A program made the position numbers and the translations under genes. The notes below the pieces were generated by a model. That model had not been told where the DNA came from. It worked only from the letters and a program-made list of their open reading frames with translations, and searched no databases. Positions 33,191-43,509 of a DNA stretch of 64,000 nt are shown here, piece after piece; position 1 is the stretch's first letter; each line of letters opens with the position of its first letter. Source of the DNA: Micromonospora sp. Llam0 (GTDB lineage: Bacteria; Actinomycetota; Actinomycetes; Mycobacteriales; Micromonosporaceae); the NCBI RefSeq assembly GCF_003751085.1, contig NZ_RJJY01000002.1:868001-932000 (forward strand). Reading direction: 5' to 3'.

Positions 33191-35026
33191 TCAGCCGGCG
33201 GAGACGTCGGAGTCGGTCGGCCAGTCCACGCCCCGGTCGGCGGCGAAGCCCCGGACGTCCGCCGCACCGAGCCGCGCCGCGTCGGCGGTCGCGTCGTCCG
33301 GCATCCGCTGCGACTGCAGCTCCGCCGCCACCCGGGCCCGGTAGTGCTCCACCTCACGGTCCCGCACCGCCTCGTCCCAGCCGAGCACCCGGCCCATCAC
33401 CTCGGCGGCGTGCCCGGCCGACTCGTTGCCCCGGTGCGGCGTCTCGATCGAGATCCGGGTCCGCCGGGTCAGCACGTCGTCCAGGTGCAGCGCGCCCTCG
33501 GCGCGGGCCGCGTAGGCGATCTCAACGGCCAGGTACTCGGGTGCGCCGGGCACCGGGCTGGCCAGCAACGGATCGTCGCCGATCAACGCCAGCAGCTCCA
33601 CCGCGAGGGTGCCGTACCGCTCCAGCAGGTGCTCCAGCACCCCGACCGGGACGCCATGCCGGCGGGCCACGTCGGCCCGGTCCCGCCACATCGCGGCGAA
33701 CCCGTCGGCACCGAGCAGCGGCAGGTCGGCGGTCCGCGACGGCCGGCTCACCCCGAGCCGGGCCGCCGCCCGGTCCACCACGTCCGCGGCCATCACCCGG
33801 TACGTCGTGTACTTGCCGCCGGCCACCAGCAGCAGCCCCAGCATCGGCTCGACCACAGCGTGCTCGCGGGACAGCCGCGACGTCGAGTCCGCCTCACCGG
33901 ACAGCAGCGGCCGCAGCCCGGCGTACACCCCTTCGATGTCGCGCGGCGTCAACGGCCGGTCCAGCACCGTGTTCACCTGGTCGAGCAGGTAGCCGATGTC
34001 ACGCTCGGAGGCGGCCGGGTGGGCGCGGTCGAGCCGCCAGTCGGTGTCCGTGGTGCCGATGATCCAGTGCCCGCCCCAGGGCAGCACGAACAGCACCGAG
34101 GTGGCGGTACGCAGGATCAGCCCGGCCTCGCCGGTGATCGCCGACCGGGGCACCACCAGATGCACGCCCTTGGACGCGCGTACCCGCAGACCGGGCCGGA
34201 CCCCGACGTCGCCGAGCATCCGCGACACGTCGTCGCTCCACACCCCGGTGGCCGCGATGACGGTACGGGCGCGTACCTCGAATTCGGCGTCCGGGTCGCC
34301 GGGCCGGGCCTCCATGTCCCGGACCCGCACCCCGGTCACCTCGCGGGCCTGGCGCAGCAGGCCGACGGCGCGGGCGCTGGTCACCACGGCCGCGCCGAGG
34401 CTGGCCGCGGTCCGCGCCAGGGTGACCACCAGGCGGGCGTCGTCGACCTGACCGTCGTAGTAGCGCACGGCACCGGCGACGACGTCCGACCGCAGGCTGG
34501 GGAAGACCCGCCGGGCGCCTTCGCGGGACAGGTGCCGGTGCAGCGGCATCCCCCGGCCGCCGCCGAACACCCCGGCGAACGCGTCGTACGCGGCGACGCC
34601 GGTGCCGTAGTAGGCCCGCCGCCAGACCCGGCCGGGCAGCGCCCGTGGCCCGTTGGTGCCGCCCTGCGGCAGCGGAACCAGGATCGGCACCGGCCGGACC
34701 AGGTGCGGGGCGATCCGGGTGGCCAGCAGCCCACGTTCGGTCAACGCCTCGTGCACCAGCCCGAATTCGAGCTGCTCCAGGTAGCGCAGCCCGCCGTGGA
34801 TCAGTTTGCTGGACCGGCTGGACGTGCCGGCGGCAAAGTCGCGGGCCTCGACCAGTGCCACCTTGAGGCCGCGGGACGCGGCGTCGAGCGCGGCGCCCGC
34901 GCCGGTCGCCCCACCTCCGATCACCAGTACGTCGAACCGCTCGCCTCGGAGACGGCGCAGATCGGCGGCACGGCGGGTCACGGACAGCTGGCCGGCTGCG
35001 TACCGGGAGACGGCAGGGTCACGCAC
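33191..35026 (-). CDS. glpD: Glycerol-3-phosphate dehydrogenase, FAD-dependent
   Basis: Oxidises sn-glycerol-3-phosphate to dihydroxyacetone phosphate at the membrane and passes electrons to quinone. The 611-aa product begins with the FAD Rossmann motif FDVLVIGGGATGAGAALDAASRG (about 31-53), then RSSKLIHGGLRYLEQ and RASKGVHLVVPRSAITGEAGLI. The C-terminal helical cap (about 400-590) is of the DAO_C type. TACGGT lies 6 nt before GTG 35026, so the transcript is probably leaderless. The divergent subtilase gene starts only 35 bp away. No glpF or glpK is present beside it. Confidence 0.94.
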   Translation of the reverse strand: MRDPAVSRYAAGQLSVTRRAADLRRLRGERFDVLVIGGGATGAGAALDAASRGLKVALVEARDFAAGTSSRSSKLIHGGLRYLEQLEFGLVHEALTERGLLATRIAPHLVRPVPILVPLPQGGTNGPRALPGRVWRRAYYGTGVAAYDAFAGVFGGGRGMPLHRHLSREGARRVFPSLRSDVVAGAVRYYDGQVDDARLVVTLARTAASLGAAVVTSARAVGLLRQAREVTGVRVRDMEARPGDPDAEFEVRARTVIAATGVWSDDVSRMLGDVGVRPGLRVRASKGVHLVVPRSAITGEAGLILRTATSVLFVLPWGGHWIIGTTDTDWRLDRAHPAASERDIGYLLDQVNTVLDRPLTPRDIEGVYAGLRPLLSGEADSTSRLSREHAVVEPMLGLLLVAGGKYTTYRVMAADVVDRAAARLGVSRPSRTADLPLLGADGFAAMWRDRADVARRHGVPVGVLEHLLERYGTLAVELLALIGDDPLLASPVPGAPEYLAVEIAYAARAEGALHLDDVLTRRTRISIETPHRGNESAGHAAEVMGRVLGWDEAVRDREVEHYRARVAAELQSQRMPDDATADAARLGAADVRGFAADRGVDWPTDSDVSAG

Positions 35027-35032
35027 CTCTCC

Positions 35033-35054
35033 ACCGTATCCGGCCGCCTATGGT
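35033..35054. promoter_or_regulatory. Back-to-back leaderless promoters (glpD / subtilase)
   Basis: The minus-strand TACGGT (35033-35038) serves GTG 35026. The plus-strand TATGGT (35049-35054) serves ATG 35062. Only 35 bp separate the two start codons, so each -35 region must lie around or inside the opposite gene. Confidence 0.6.
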
Positions 35055-35061
35055 GGCGGAC

Positions 35062-37545
35062 ATGACGCAGCCGCCCGGTCATCCCGGCTACCTGTATCCC
35101 GGTCAGCCCTACCCGCCGCAGCCGCCCTACCCGATGCAGCCGCCCGCCGGCAGCGTGCCGCCGTCGGCCAGCGTGTGGCCGACGGTCGCCGCCGTGGCGA
35201 TCGCGATCTGGTCGGTCGGTGTGACGGTGTTCGCGCAGACCGGCGGCTGGCTGACCGACCAGGTCCTGCTGGCCAGTGGGCTGCCCACCCCGGCGGTGGT
35301 CTGGCCGCTGATCGCGTTCGGCAACGCGCTGCTGGTCGGCGTGCCCACCATGCTGCTGGCGCTGGTGCCCCGGTCACCGGCGGTGCGGGCGACCGGCCGG
35401 GCCTGGCTGGTCGCCGCGTTCGCACTCGCCGGTTTCGGGCTGCTGCGGGCCGTACCGACCGTCCACCACGAGCTGTACCTGGCCGCGCTCACCGTGCTCG
35501 CCGCCGCCGGCGCCGCCGGGCTGCGGGCGCTACGGCGCAGGGCCGAGCCGAACGAGGCCGAGCCGGGGCCGGTTCAGTCAGGCAAGGCGGACCGGACGGC
35601 CGCCGTCCTGCTCGCCGTCGCGGCCGGGCTGGTCCTGCTGCTGCCCTGGTGGTGGGTCGGTGCGCTGGGCGGCGCGGTGGAGACGGCACTCGCCGTCGCC
35701 GCGGCGGCCGCGATCGGCTGGTACGCCGCCGAACTGCTGCCCCGGCGGTTCTGGACGGCGATCGGTGCCGGCCCGCAGGGACGCTCGGCGGTGCGCACCA
35801 TCCTGCTCGGCGGAACGGTGGCCGGAGTCGGGCTGCTGCTGCTCGCCGCCGGCGTCGGTCAACCCGGCGGGCAGCTGGCCGCGATCCTGGTGCTGCCGCC
35901 GATCGCCTACGCGGCCGCGGCGATCAGCTGGGCCGCCGACCGGTCCGGCGCGCCGGTCGGCGTACTGGCCGGGCTGTCCGTCGCCGGACCGCTGGCCCTG
36001 CTCGACCCGGAAGAGGTCTCGCTGCTCCTGGCCATCGGCCGTGACCTGCCGTTCTGGGCGGCGGTCGGTGCCGGCGTCGGGCTGGCGCTGGCGCTCGCGT
36101 TGGGCCTCGGCCTCGGCTTCGGTCTCGGTTGGCGGCCGTCGGGTCGACCACCGCGACTGGCGGGTCGGCCACTGCGGTGGGTGGCGGCGGCCACCGTCGC
36201 GGTGCTGGCGGTGGCCGGTGCCGCCGTGCACCTCGCCGTCGGGCAGCCGGGACTGCACGGCGAACGGCTGTTCGTGGTGCTGCGGGAACAGGCCGACCTG
36301 GCCGACGTGCCGCGCGACACCGGGCCGCAGGCCCGCGACGAACGGGTCCGTACGGTCTTCCAACGGCTGGTCGACACCGCCGAGGCCAGCCAGGCCGACC
36401 TGCGCGACGACCTGGACCGGTGGGGGCTGTCCTACACGCCGTACTACCTGGTCAACGCGATCGAGGTGGATGCCGGGCCGGCGCTGCGGCCCTGGCTGAC
36501 CCGGCGGGACGACGTCGACCGGGTGCTGATCAGCCAGCAGCTGCGGCCGTTGCCGGCCACGGTCGAGCCCGAACGGGGCGATCAGCCCGCTCCGGGTACC
36601 CCGCCGTGGAACATCACCATGCTCGGCGCCGAACGGGTCTGGACGGAGCTCGGCGTCGACGGCGCCGGCATCGTCGTCGGCGCCTCGGACTCCGGAGTGG
36701 ACGGCGACCATCCGGCGCTCGCGGACGGGTTCCGGGGCGGCGACGACTCCTGGTTCGACCCGTGGAACGGCACCGGTACGCCGACCGACAACAACGGGCA
36801 TGGCACCCACACGCTCGGCTCGGCCGTCGGTGACACCCCGATCGGGGTCGCGCCGGGCGCGTCCTGGGTCGGCTGTGTCAACCTGGACCGTAACCTGGGC
36901 AACCCGGCACGCTACCTGGACTGCCTGCAGTTCATGCTGGCCCCGTTCCCGACCGGGGGCGACCCGTTCGCCGACGGGCGACCGGAACGCGCGCCGCACG
37001 TGCTCACCAACTCCTGGGGCTGCCCGGAGCTGGAAGGCTGCGACCTGGGTTCGTTGCGGCCGGCCACCGAGGCGCTGGCCGCCGCCGGGCTGATGATGGT
37101 GGCCGCCGCCGGCAACACCGGCCCGTTCTGCAGCTCGGTCGACGACCCGCCGGCCCCGTACACCGATGTGCTGACCGTCGGCGCGGTGGACGCCGACCGG
37201 GAGGTCACCGACTTCTCCAGCCGGGGCCCGGCGCCGGACGGCACCGTCAAGCCGGACCTGGTGGCACCGGGCGCCGATGTGCTGTCGGCGATGCCGGGCG
37301 GCGGGTACGCGGCGCTGGACGGTACGTCGATGGCGACCCCGCAGGTGGCCGGGGTGGTGGCGCTGCTGTGGTCGGCGCAACCGGAGCTGATCGGTGATCT
37401 GGACGGCACGGCGCGGATACTGCGGCAGACCGCAGCCGAGGCCGGCACCGGGGGCGGTGACACCTGCGGTGACCCGGCGAACCTCACCGGCGCCGGCCTG
37501 GTCGACGCGTACGCGGCGGTGCGGGCCGCCCGGTCCGGCGGCTGA
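35062..37545 (+). CDS. Multi-pass membrane protein with C-terminal subtilisin (S8) protease
   Basis: The product is 827 aa from ATG 35062. A Pro/Tyr/Gln-rich cytoplasmic start (about 1-35) precedes roughly ten hydrophobic segments up to about residue 400, one Gly/Leu-rich (LALALALGLGLGFGLGW). An I9-like propeptide region follows (ERLFVVLREQADL, VNAIEVDAGPALRPW). The peptidase catalytic triad is Asp in VGASDSGVDGDHPAL, His in NNGHGTHTLG and Ser in DGTSMATPQVAGVVALLW. Several Cys could form disulfides. The protease should face outside. Fusion of a polytopic membrane half to a subtilase is unusual. It is convergent with groEL. Confidence 0.9.
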   Translation: MTQPPGHPGYLYPGQPYPPQPPYPMQPPAGSVPPSASVWPTVAAVAIAIWSVGVTVFAQTGGWLTDQVLLASGLPTPAVVWPLIAFGNALLVGVPTMLLALVPRSPAVRATGRAWLVAAFALAGFGLLRAVPTVHHELYLAALTVLAAAGAAGLRALRRRAEPNEAEPGPVQSGKADRTAAVLLAVAAGLVLLLPWWWVGALGGAVETALAVAAAAAIGWYAAELLPRRFWTAIGAGPQGRSAVRTILLGGTVAGVGLLLLAAGVGQPGGQLAAILVLPPIAYAAAAISWAADRSGAPVGVLAGLSVAGPLALLDPEEVSLLLAIGRDLPFWAAVGAGVGLALALALGLGLGFGLGWRPSGRPPRLAGRPLRWVAAATVAVLAVAGAAVHLAVGQPGLHGERLFVVLREQADLADVPRDTGPQARDERVRTVFQRLVDTAEASQADLRDDLDRWGLSYTPYYLVNAIEVDAGPALRPWLTRRDDVDRVLISQQLRPLPATVEPERGDQPAPGTPPWNITMLGAERVWTELGVDGAGIVVGASDSGVDGDHPALADGFRGGDDSWFDPWNGTGTPTDNNGHGTHTLGSAVGDTPIGVAPGASWVGCVNLDRNLGNPARYLDCLQFMLAPFPTGGDPFADGRPERAPHVLTNSWGCPELEGCDLGSLRPATEALAAAGLMMVAAAGNTGPFCSSVDDPPAPYTDVLTVGAVDADREVTDFSSRGPAPDGTVKPDLVAPGADVLSAMPGGGYAALDGTSMATPQVAGVVALLWSAQPELIGDLDGTARILRQTAAEAGTGGGDTCGDPANLTGAGLVDAYAAVRAARSGG

Positions 37546-37566
37546 TCGGCACGCGGGTGGCAAACG

Positions 37567-37610
37567 CCGCAGGGCGGTTACCGGGAAGCTGCCCGGTAAC
37601 CGCCCTGCGG
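37567..37610. terminator. Bidirectional terminator (subtilase / groEL)
   Basis: A perfect 19-bp stem (37567-37585 with 37592-37610) closes a 6-nt AAGCTG loop between the convergent genes. Confidence 0.88.
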
Positions 37611-37638
37611 TCTTGTCGCTACTGCGGCGTGGCTGGAC

Positions 37639-39324
<1,686 letters not shown>

Positions 39325-39455
39325 CTACGCACCTTCGGACGTCACTACCTGGCGACAGTGACGTCCGCCGGCCGGGCCGGATAGCCCGCGACGACCGGCC
39401 ATCTCCGTCACCCCGCGGAAGCGGAACGACGGCGGTGGCCCCACCGCCCCGACCT

Positions 39456-39482
39456 TTGGCACTCCCGGTTGGCGAGTGCCAA
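39456..39482 (-). promoter_or_regulatory. CIRCE operator 1 upstream of groEL
   Basis: TTGGCACTC, a 9-bp spacer, then GAGTGCCAA. It is a perfect inverted repeat, with G/C in place of the A/T at the third arm position of the consensus (TTAGCACTC). HrcA binding is by analogy. Confidence 0.88.
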
Positions 39483-39489
39483 TCCTTGT

Positions 39490-39516
39490 TTAGCACTCTC
39501 CCCTGTCGAGTGCAAG
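39490..39516 (-). promoter_or_regulatory. CIRCE operator 2 upstream of groEL
   Basis: TTAGCACTC, a 9-bp spacer, then GAGTGCAAG. The left arm is consensus and the right arm differs at two bases. It lies 7 bp from CIRCE 1, on the groEL-distal side. Confidence 0.85.
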
Positions 39517-39696
39517 CGAACAGCAACTTGCCGGCCCGACGTCACCCGTCGGGCCGCACGGCCGCAGACTGCGGTCACGGTCAAGATCAGGTGGGCAGGA
39601 TCGCCGGGCGGCGAGACGATGAAAGGCGCCGGCTCCACGAGGAGAACCGACGCCTTGCGGGTACGCAGACCTGTGTCGAGCTATCAGATACGTCGC

Positions 39697-39730
39697 CGTC
39701 CGGTCGGGCGGCCGCACCGGCCACCGGACG
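39697..39730 (-). terminator. Possible terminator after cspA
   Basis: An 8-bp stem (39697-39704 with 39723-39730) around a GC-rich loop, 24 bp past the cspA stop. Between it and CIRCE 2 (39517-39696) I see no gene. Confidence 0.4.
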
Positions 39731-39753
39731 CGCAGTTGGCCAGCAGTGTGTGA

Positions 39754-39957
39754 CTAGGCGATGACCCGGACCCTCTCCGCCTGAGGACCCTTCTGCCCCT
39801 GAGCGATCTCGAACTCGACGCGCTGCCCGTCGTCGAGCGCCTTGTAGCCGTCCATCTCGATCGCGGAGAAGTGGACGAAGACGTCCTGACCCCCGTCGAC
39901 CGCGATGAAACCGTAGCCCTTCTCGCTGTTGAACCACTTCACGGTGCCCTGCGCCAC
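39754..39957 (-). CDS. cspA: Cold-shock protein, CspA family
   Basis: Single-stranded nucleic-acid-binding OB-fold protein, 67 aa, the usual length. RNP1 is KGYGFIAV and RNP2 is VFVHFSAI; the start [17 protein letters not shown] is canonical. GTG 39957 has GAGGAA 7 nt upstream. The family may act as an RNA chaperone with a structured 5' leader. The 211 bp up to 40168 would contain it. Confidence 0.97.
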   Translation of the reverse strand: MAQGTVKWFNSEKGYGFIAVDGGQDVFVHFSAIEMDGYKALDDGQRVEFEIAQGQKGPQAERVRVIA

Positions 39958-40168
39958 GGTACTTCCTCACTTCTGTCGTGCCGGGCCTCTGCCGGCCCTC
40001 TGGTCGGCGTGTTCGCCGGCCGGAGCCACCGATCGGACTCCCGTGCGGGTGCCCGACTACAGCAGCCGGAATCGCACGCTACACGAGGCCGGACGGCACC
40101 GCACTACCCCAAAAGGGGACATTAACCCCCGGTCAAGTCTCTCTGGCACCACATTTCGTTGACCACGT

Positions 40169-41110
40169 GTGTCCCGTACACCGCAGAACGTGAAGCCCGG
40201 ACGGCATCGCGCACCTGGCAGCCGGGCCGTCCGACGGTCGGACCGCACCGCGCCCCGGCACGACCGCGCCCGCCAACGCCGCCCGGCGGCCGCCGCCGTC
40301 GGACTGCTCATCGTGCTGTCGGCGTTCACCGGCGGCCTGCCCGGCGACGCCGGCAAACCACCGCCGCGCGAGCCGGGCTGGACCGTCGCCGACCACGACC
40401 ACCACCAGCGCAGCGTGTTGCTGCGTGCCGGCACCGTGCCGGCACCGACCGACGGATTCTTCTCCTGGGCGGCGCTGAACCGGCGTACCGGGCTGATCAC
40501 CGGGTCGCCGAACTTCGCCGCGCAGAGCGACACCATGTCGTTGATCAAGGTGTGGCTGGCCGCCGACGACCTGCGCCGCGCCGACGAGCAGGGCCACATG
40601 CTCCGGACACCCCAGCTGGCCCAGCTGTCGTCGATCATCCGGGACAGCGACAATCCCGGCGCGGACGCCACCTACGACCGGGTCGGTGGCCGGGAGTCCA
40701 TCGAGCGGATGGTACGGCTCTGCGGACTGACCGACTCGGCCCCAGAGCGCGACCTGTGGAGCAACACGGTCGTCTCCGCCCGCGATCTGACCAGGCTGGG
40801 GCGCTGCCTCGCCGACGGACGGGCGGCCGGGCCGCAGTGGACGCCGTGGCTGCTGTCCGAGATGCGCGCCGTCCGCGGTGAGGGCGACTTCGGCCCGCGG
40901 GACGCGCTCACCCCCGAGTACGCGGCCACCATCGCCATCAAGAACGGCTGGCTGCTGCGCGACGAGGACGGGCTCTGGCACGTCAGCTGCCTCGCGATCG
41001 GGGAGACCTGGGTGATCGGCGCGCTGGCCCGCTACCCCGGACGGCACGGGCTCGACCACGGTGTCGACTACTGCCGGCAGCTCGGCACCGCCCTGCTGCT
41101 GGTGGCGTGA
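40169..41110 (+). CDS. Exported serine hydrolase, class A beta-lactamase fold
   Basis: The product is 313 aa from GTG 40169 (start uncertain, no ribosome-binding site). An Arg-rich n-region and a hydrophobic segment, AAAAVGLLIVLSAF (about 40-53), suggest a signal anchor. The penicillin-binding/beta-lactamase motifs are recognisable but degenerate: SLIK (SxxK) in SDTMSLIKVWLAAD, SDN in IRDSDNPGADATYD, and KNG in place of KTG. It resembles actinobacterial beta-lactamase-like hydrolases of unknown substrate. True beta-lactamase activity cannot be inferred. Confidence 0.75.
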   Translation: MSRTPQNVKPGRHRAPGSRAVRRSDRTAPRHDRARQRRPAAAAVGLLIVLSAFTGGLPGDAGKPPPREPGWTVADHDHHQRSVLLRAGTVPAPTDGFFSWAALNRRTGLITGSPNFAAQSDTMSLIKVWLAADDLRRADEQGHMLRTPQLAQLSSIIRDSDNPGADATYDRVGGRESIERMVRLCGLTDSAPERDLWSNTVVSARDLTRLGRCLADGRAAGPQWTPWLLSEMRAVRGEGDFGPRDALTPEYAATIAIKNGWLLRDEDGLWHVSCLAIGETWVIGALARYPGRHGLDHGVDYCRQLGTALLLVA

Positions 41111-41221
41111 CCTGGTAGAAACTGGCGGCGGGCCGATAGCGCTGGTGGCGTGACCGGCGCGGGCCGGGCCGAAGGCGGGATTCCGGTTGTCGGCCGGGCC
41201 GCGCCGGGTGAGCATGCCGGC

Positions 41222-41761
41222 ATGGGAACTGGGACCGACACCGACCACGTCGTACCGTCGGTAGCCGCAGTCCGGCGGATCCGGGCCGACGACGCCGCCC
41301 GGATGCGGGCGCTGCGACTGGAGATGCTCGCCGATTCGCCGTTGGCGTTCATCGAACGGCTCGCCGACGCGGCGGCCCGCCCGCTGCACGAGTACGCCGA
41401 GCGGGCGGCCCGGTCCGCCGTCGGTGACCTGATCGCCCAGTTCGTGGCCGAGACCGGGCCGACAACGTTCGTGGCGCACGCGGGAGCACACGTCTGGCGC
41501 GACGACCCGTCGGTGTCCGTTCTGTTCGCCGTCTACATCAGCCCGGCCTGGCGCGGCCGGAACCTGCTCGCCGAACTGGTCGACGCGGTGGCCGCCTGGT
41601 CACGCGCGGCCGGGCGGCCGGAGCTGATACTGGAGGTGGTGGTCGGCAACGACCGGGCGGTACGGGCGTACCAGCGGCTCGGCTTCACCGACACTGGCGT
41701 GCGCCTGCCGCACCCGACCCGGCCGGACCTGACCGAGTTGCAGATGCGCCGGCCGGCGTGA
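41222..41761 (+). CDS. GNAT-family N-acetyltransferase
   Basis: The product is 179 aa from ATG 41222. The acetyl-CoA fold has RRIRADDAARMRALRLEMLADSPLAF, then the pyrophosphate-binding strand-loop FAVYISPAWRGRNLLAELVDAV (a Q/RxxGxA-like loop, here RGRNLLA) and VVVGNDRAVRAYQRLGFTDTG. It is a stand-alone gene, convergent with paaN. Acceptor unknown. Confidence 0.88.
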   Translation: MGTGTDTDHVVPSVAAVRRIRADDAARMRALRLEMLADSPLAFIERLADAAARPLHEYAERAARSAVGDLIAQFVAETGPTTFVAHAGAHVWRDDPSVSVLFAVYISPAWRGRNLLAELVDAVAAWSRAAGRPELILEVVVGNDRAVRAYQRLGFTDTGVRLPHPTRPDLTELQMRRPA

Positions 41762-41768
41762 CCGGCGA

Positions 41769-41806
41769 GCCGACCCCGGCCCGGCTCATCAGCCGGGCCG
41801 GTCGGC
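41769..41806. terminator. Bidirectional terminator (GNAT / paaN)
   Basis: A GC-rich hairpin with arms 41769-41786 and 41791-41806, a CATC loop and a small bulge, located between two convergent stops. Confidence 0.7.
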
Positions 41807-41818
41807 AACCACAGTGGG

Positions 41819-43495
41819 TCAGACGTGCCGGCGGGACTGGACGATCCGGAACCGGCCGGCGACGTACGCGCCGTCGGTCAACGCCGAGTTCGCGGCGGCG
41901 TTGGCACCGCTGGCGTGGAAGTCGGAGAAGGCCGCCGACTGGTTGACGAACACGCCGCCGGTGAGATTCGCCGACAGGTGCACACCGACGTCCAGCGCGG
42001 CGGCCTCCACGTCGGCGAGCACCCGCTGGTCGGTCGAGTAGACGCCGGCGGTGAGCGCGCCGCGGGCGGCGACCGTACGCCGGAAGATCTCGACGCTGCG
42101 CTCGGTGGACGCGGTGGCGACGACGAAGGTGACCGGCCCGAACCACTCCCGGCCGTAGACGTCGTCGGCGTCCGCGTCGAGCTTGACGACCAGCGGGGTA
42201 CGCACCACCGCGTCCGGGTACGCCGGGTGGCTGATCTCCCGCGACTCCAGCACCGGTTCGCCGAGCTTGGCGGCTGCGGCGAGCCGGTCGAGGACCGCGT
42301 CGTCGACGATCGCGCCGATGAGCTCGACCGCCCGGGCCGGGTCGCCGGTCAGTTTGCCGATCGCGGCGGCGATGCCACCGGCCACCTCGTCCGGGCTCTT
42401 GCGCCCCTGATCGGTTTCGATGCCGCCAGCCGGCACCAGGATGTTCTGCGGGGTGGTGCACATCTGTCCGCTGTAGAGTGACAGGGAAAAGGCGATGTTG
42501 CGGCACATGCCGGCGAAGTCGGCCGTGGAGTCGACGACGATCGTGTTGACGCCGGCCTTCTCGGTGTAGACGGTGGCCTGACGGGCGTTGGCCTCCAGCC
42601 AGTCGCCGTACTCGGTGGAGCCGGTGAAGTCGATGATGCGCACCTCGGGGCGGCCGGCGAGGACGGTCGCCAGCCGCTCGCCCGGCGCCTCGGCGGCGAG
42701 CTGCACCAGGTCGGGGTCGAAGCCGGCCTCGCTGAGCACCTCGCGGGCGTAGCGGACGGTGATGGCCAGCGGCAGCACCGCGCCGGGGTGCGGCTTGACC
42801 AGCACCGGGTTCCCGGTGACCAGGGAGGCGAACAGCCCCGGGTAGGAGTTCCAGGTCGGGAAGGTGTGGCAGCCGACCACCAGGGCGACGCCGCGCGGCA
42901 CCACGTGGAACGTCTTGGTCATCCGCAGTGGTTCGCCGCGGCCGGCCGGCTTCTCCCAGCCGGCGGTGCGCGGGTGGCGGGTCATCTCGGCGTACGCGTA
43001 GGCGACGGCTTCCAGCGCACGGTCCAGCGCGTGCGTACCGCCGGCCTGGAACGCCATCACGAACGCCTGACCGGTGGTGAACTGCACCGCGTTGGCCAGC
43101 TCGAAGCTGTGCGCGTGCAGCCGGGCGAGGATCTCCAGACAGACGCCGGCCCGGCTACGCGGGCCGGCGTCACGCCAGCCGGGCAACGCGGCCCGGGCGG
43201 CGGTGATCAGCTGGTCGACGTCGGCACGGGGGTACCGGACGTCGAGTTCGATGCCGAACGGGCTGTCGTCGGTGGCGACCGGGGCGCCGGTGGCGGTGGG
43301 CTGGTCGAGGGGAAAGTCCTTGCCGAGGTAGGCGCGGAACGCCGCCGCGCCCTCGGCGGCGGCGTGTTCGCCGTAGATCCGCGGGCTCGGCGACTCGGGG
43401 TAGGCCGACCAGTAGTCCCGTTCGGCGATCGCGGTCAGCGCCCGGGCCAGGGTGTCGGCGTGCGTGACGTACAGCGGGTGCGGGGTCTCCGTCAT
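41819..43495 (-). CDS. paaN: Phenylacetic acid degradation protein PaaN (aldehyde dehydrogenase family)
   Basis: The product is 558 aa, ALDH superfamily. Catalytic Cys is in SGQMCTTPQNILVP and general-base Glu in YTEKAGVNTIVVDS; the NAD site is around FTGSTEYG. The N-terminus (HPLYVTHADTLARALTAIAERDYWSAYPESP) is characteristic of PaaN. The product is thought to oxidise the ring-opened semialdehyde of phenylacetyl-CoA breakdown; a PaaZ-like hydratase domain is missing. No other paa genes are nearby, so its pathway context here is unknown. Confidence 0.92.
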   Translation of the reverse strand: MTETPHPLYVTHADTLARALTAIAERDYWSAYPESPSPRIYGEHAAAEGAAAFRAYLGKDFPLDQPTATGAPVATDDSPFGIELDVRYPRADVDQLITAARAALPGWRDAGPRSRAGVCLEILARLHAHSFELANAVQFTTGQAFVMAFQAGGTHALDRALEAVAYAYAEMTRHPRTAGWEKPAGRGEPLRMTKTFHVVPRGVALVVGCHTFPTWNSYPGLFASLVTGNPVLVKPHPGAVLPLAITVRYAREVLSEAGFDPDLVQLAAEAPGERLATVLAGRPEVRIIDFTGSTEYGDWLEANARQATVYTEKAGVNTIVVDSTADFAGMCRNIAFSLSLYSGQMCTTPQNILVPAGGIETDQGRKSPDEVAGGIAAAIGKLTGDPARAVELIGAIVDDAVLDRLAAAAKLGEPVLESREISHPAYPDAVVRTPLVVKLDADADDVYGREWFGPVTFVVATASTERSVEIFRRTVAARGALTAGVYSTDQRVLADVEAAALDVGVHLSANLTGGVFVNQSAAFSDFHASGANAAANSALTDGAYVAGRFRIVQSRRHV

Positions 43496-43509
43496 GCCGT
43501 CATCATGCC

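Noticed and set aside
40169..41110. Antibiotic-resistance beta-lactamase
   Set aside because: SxxK and SDN are present, but the KTG motif is KNG and the Glu-containing omega loop of class A enzymes is not recognisable. The generic serine hydrolase call is safer.
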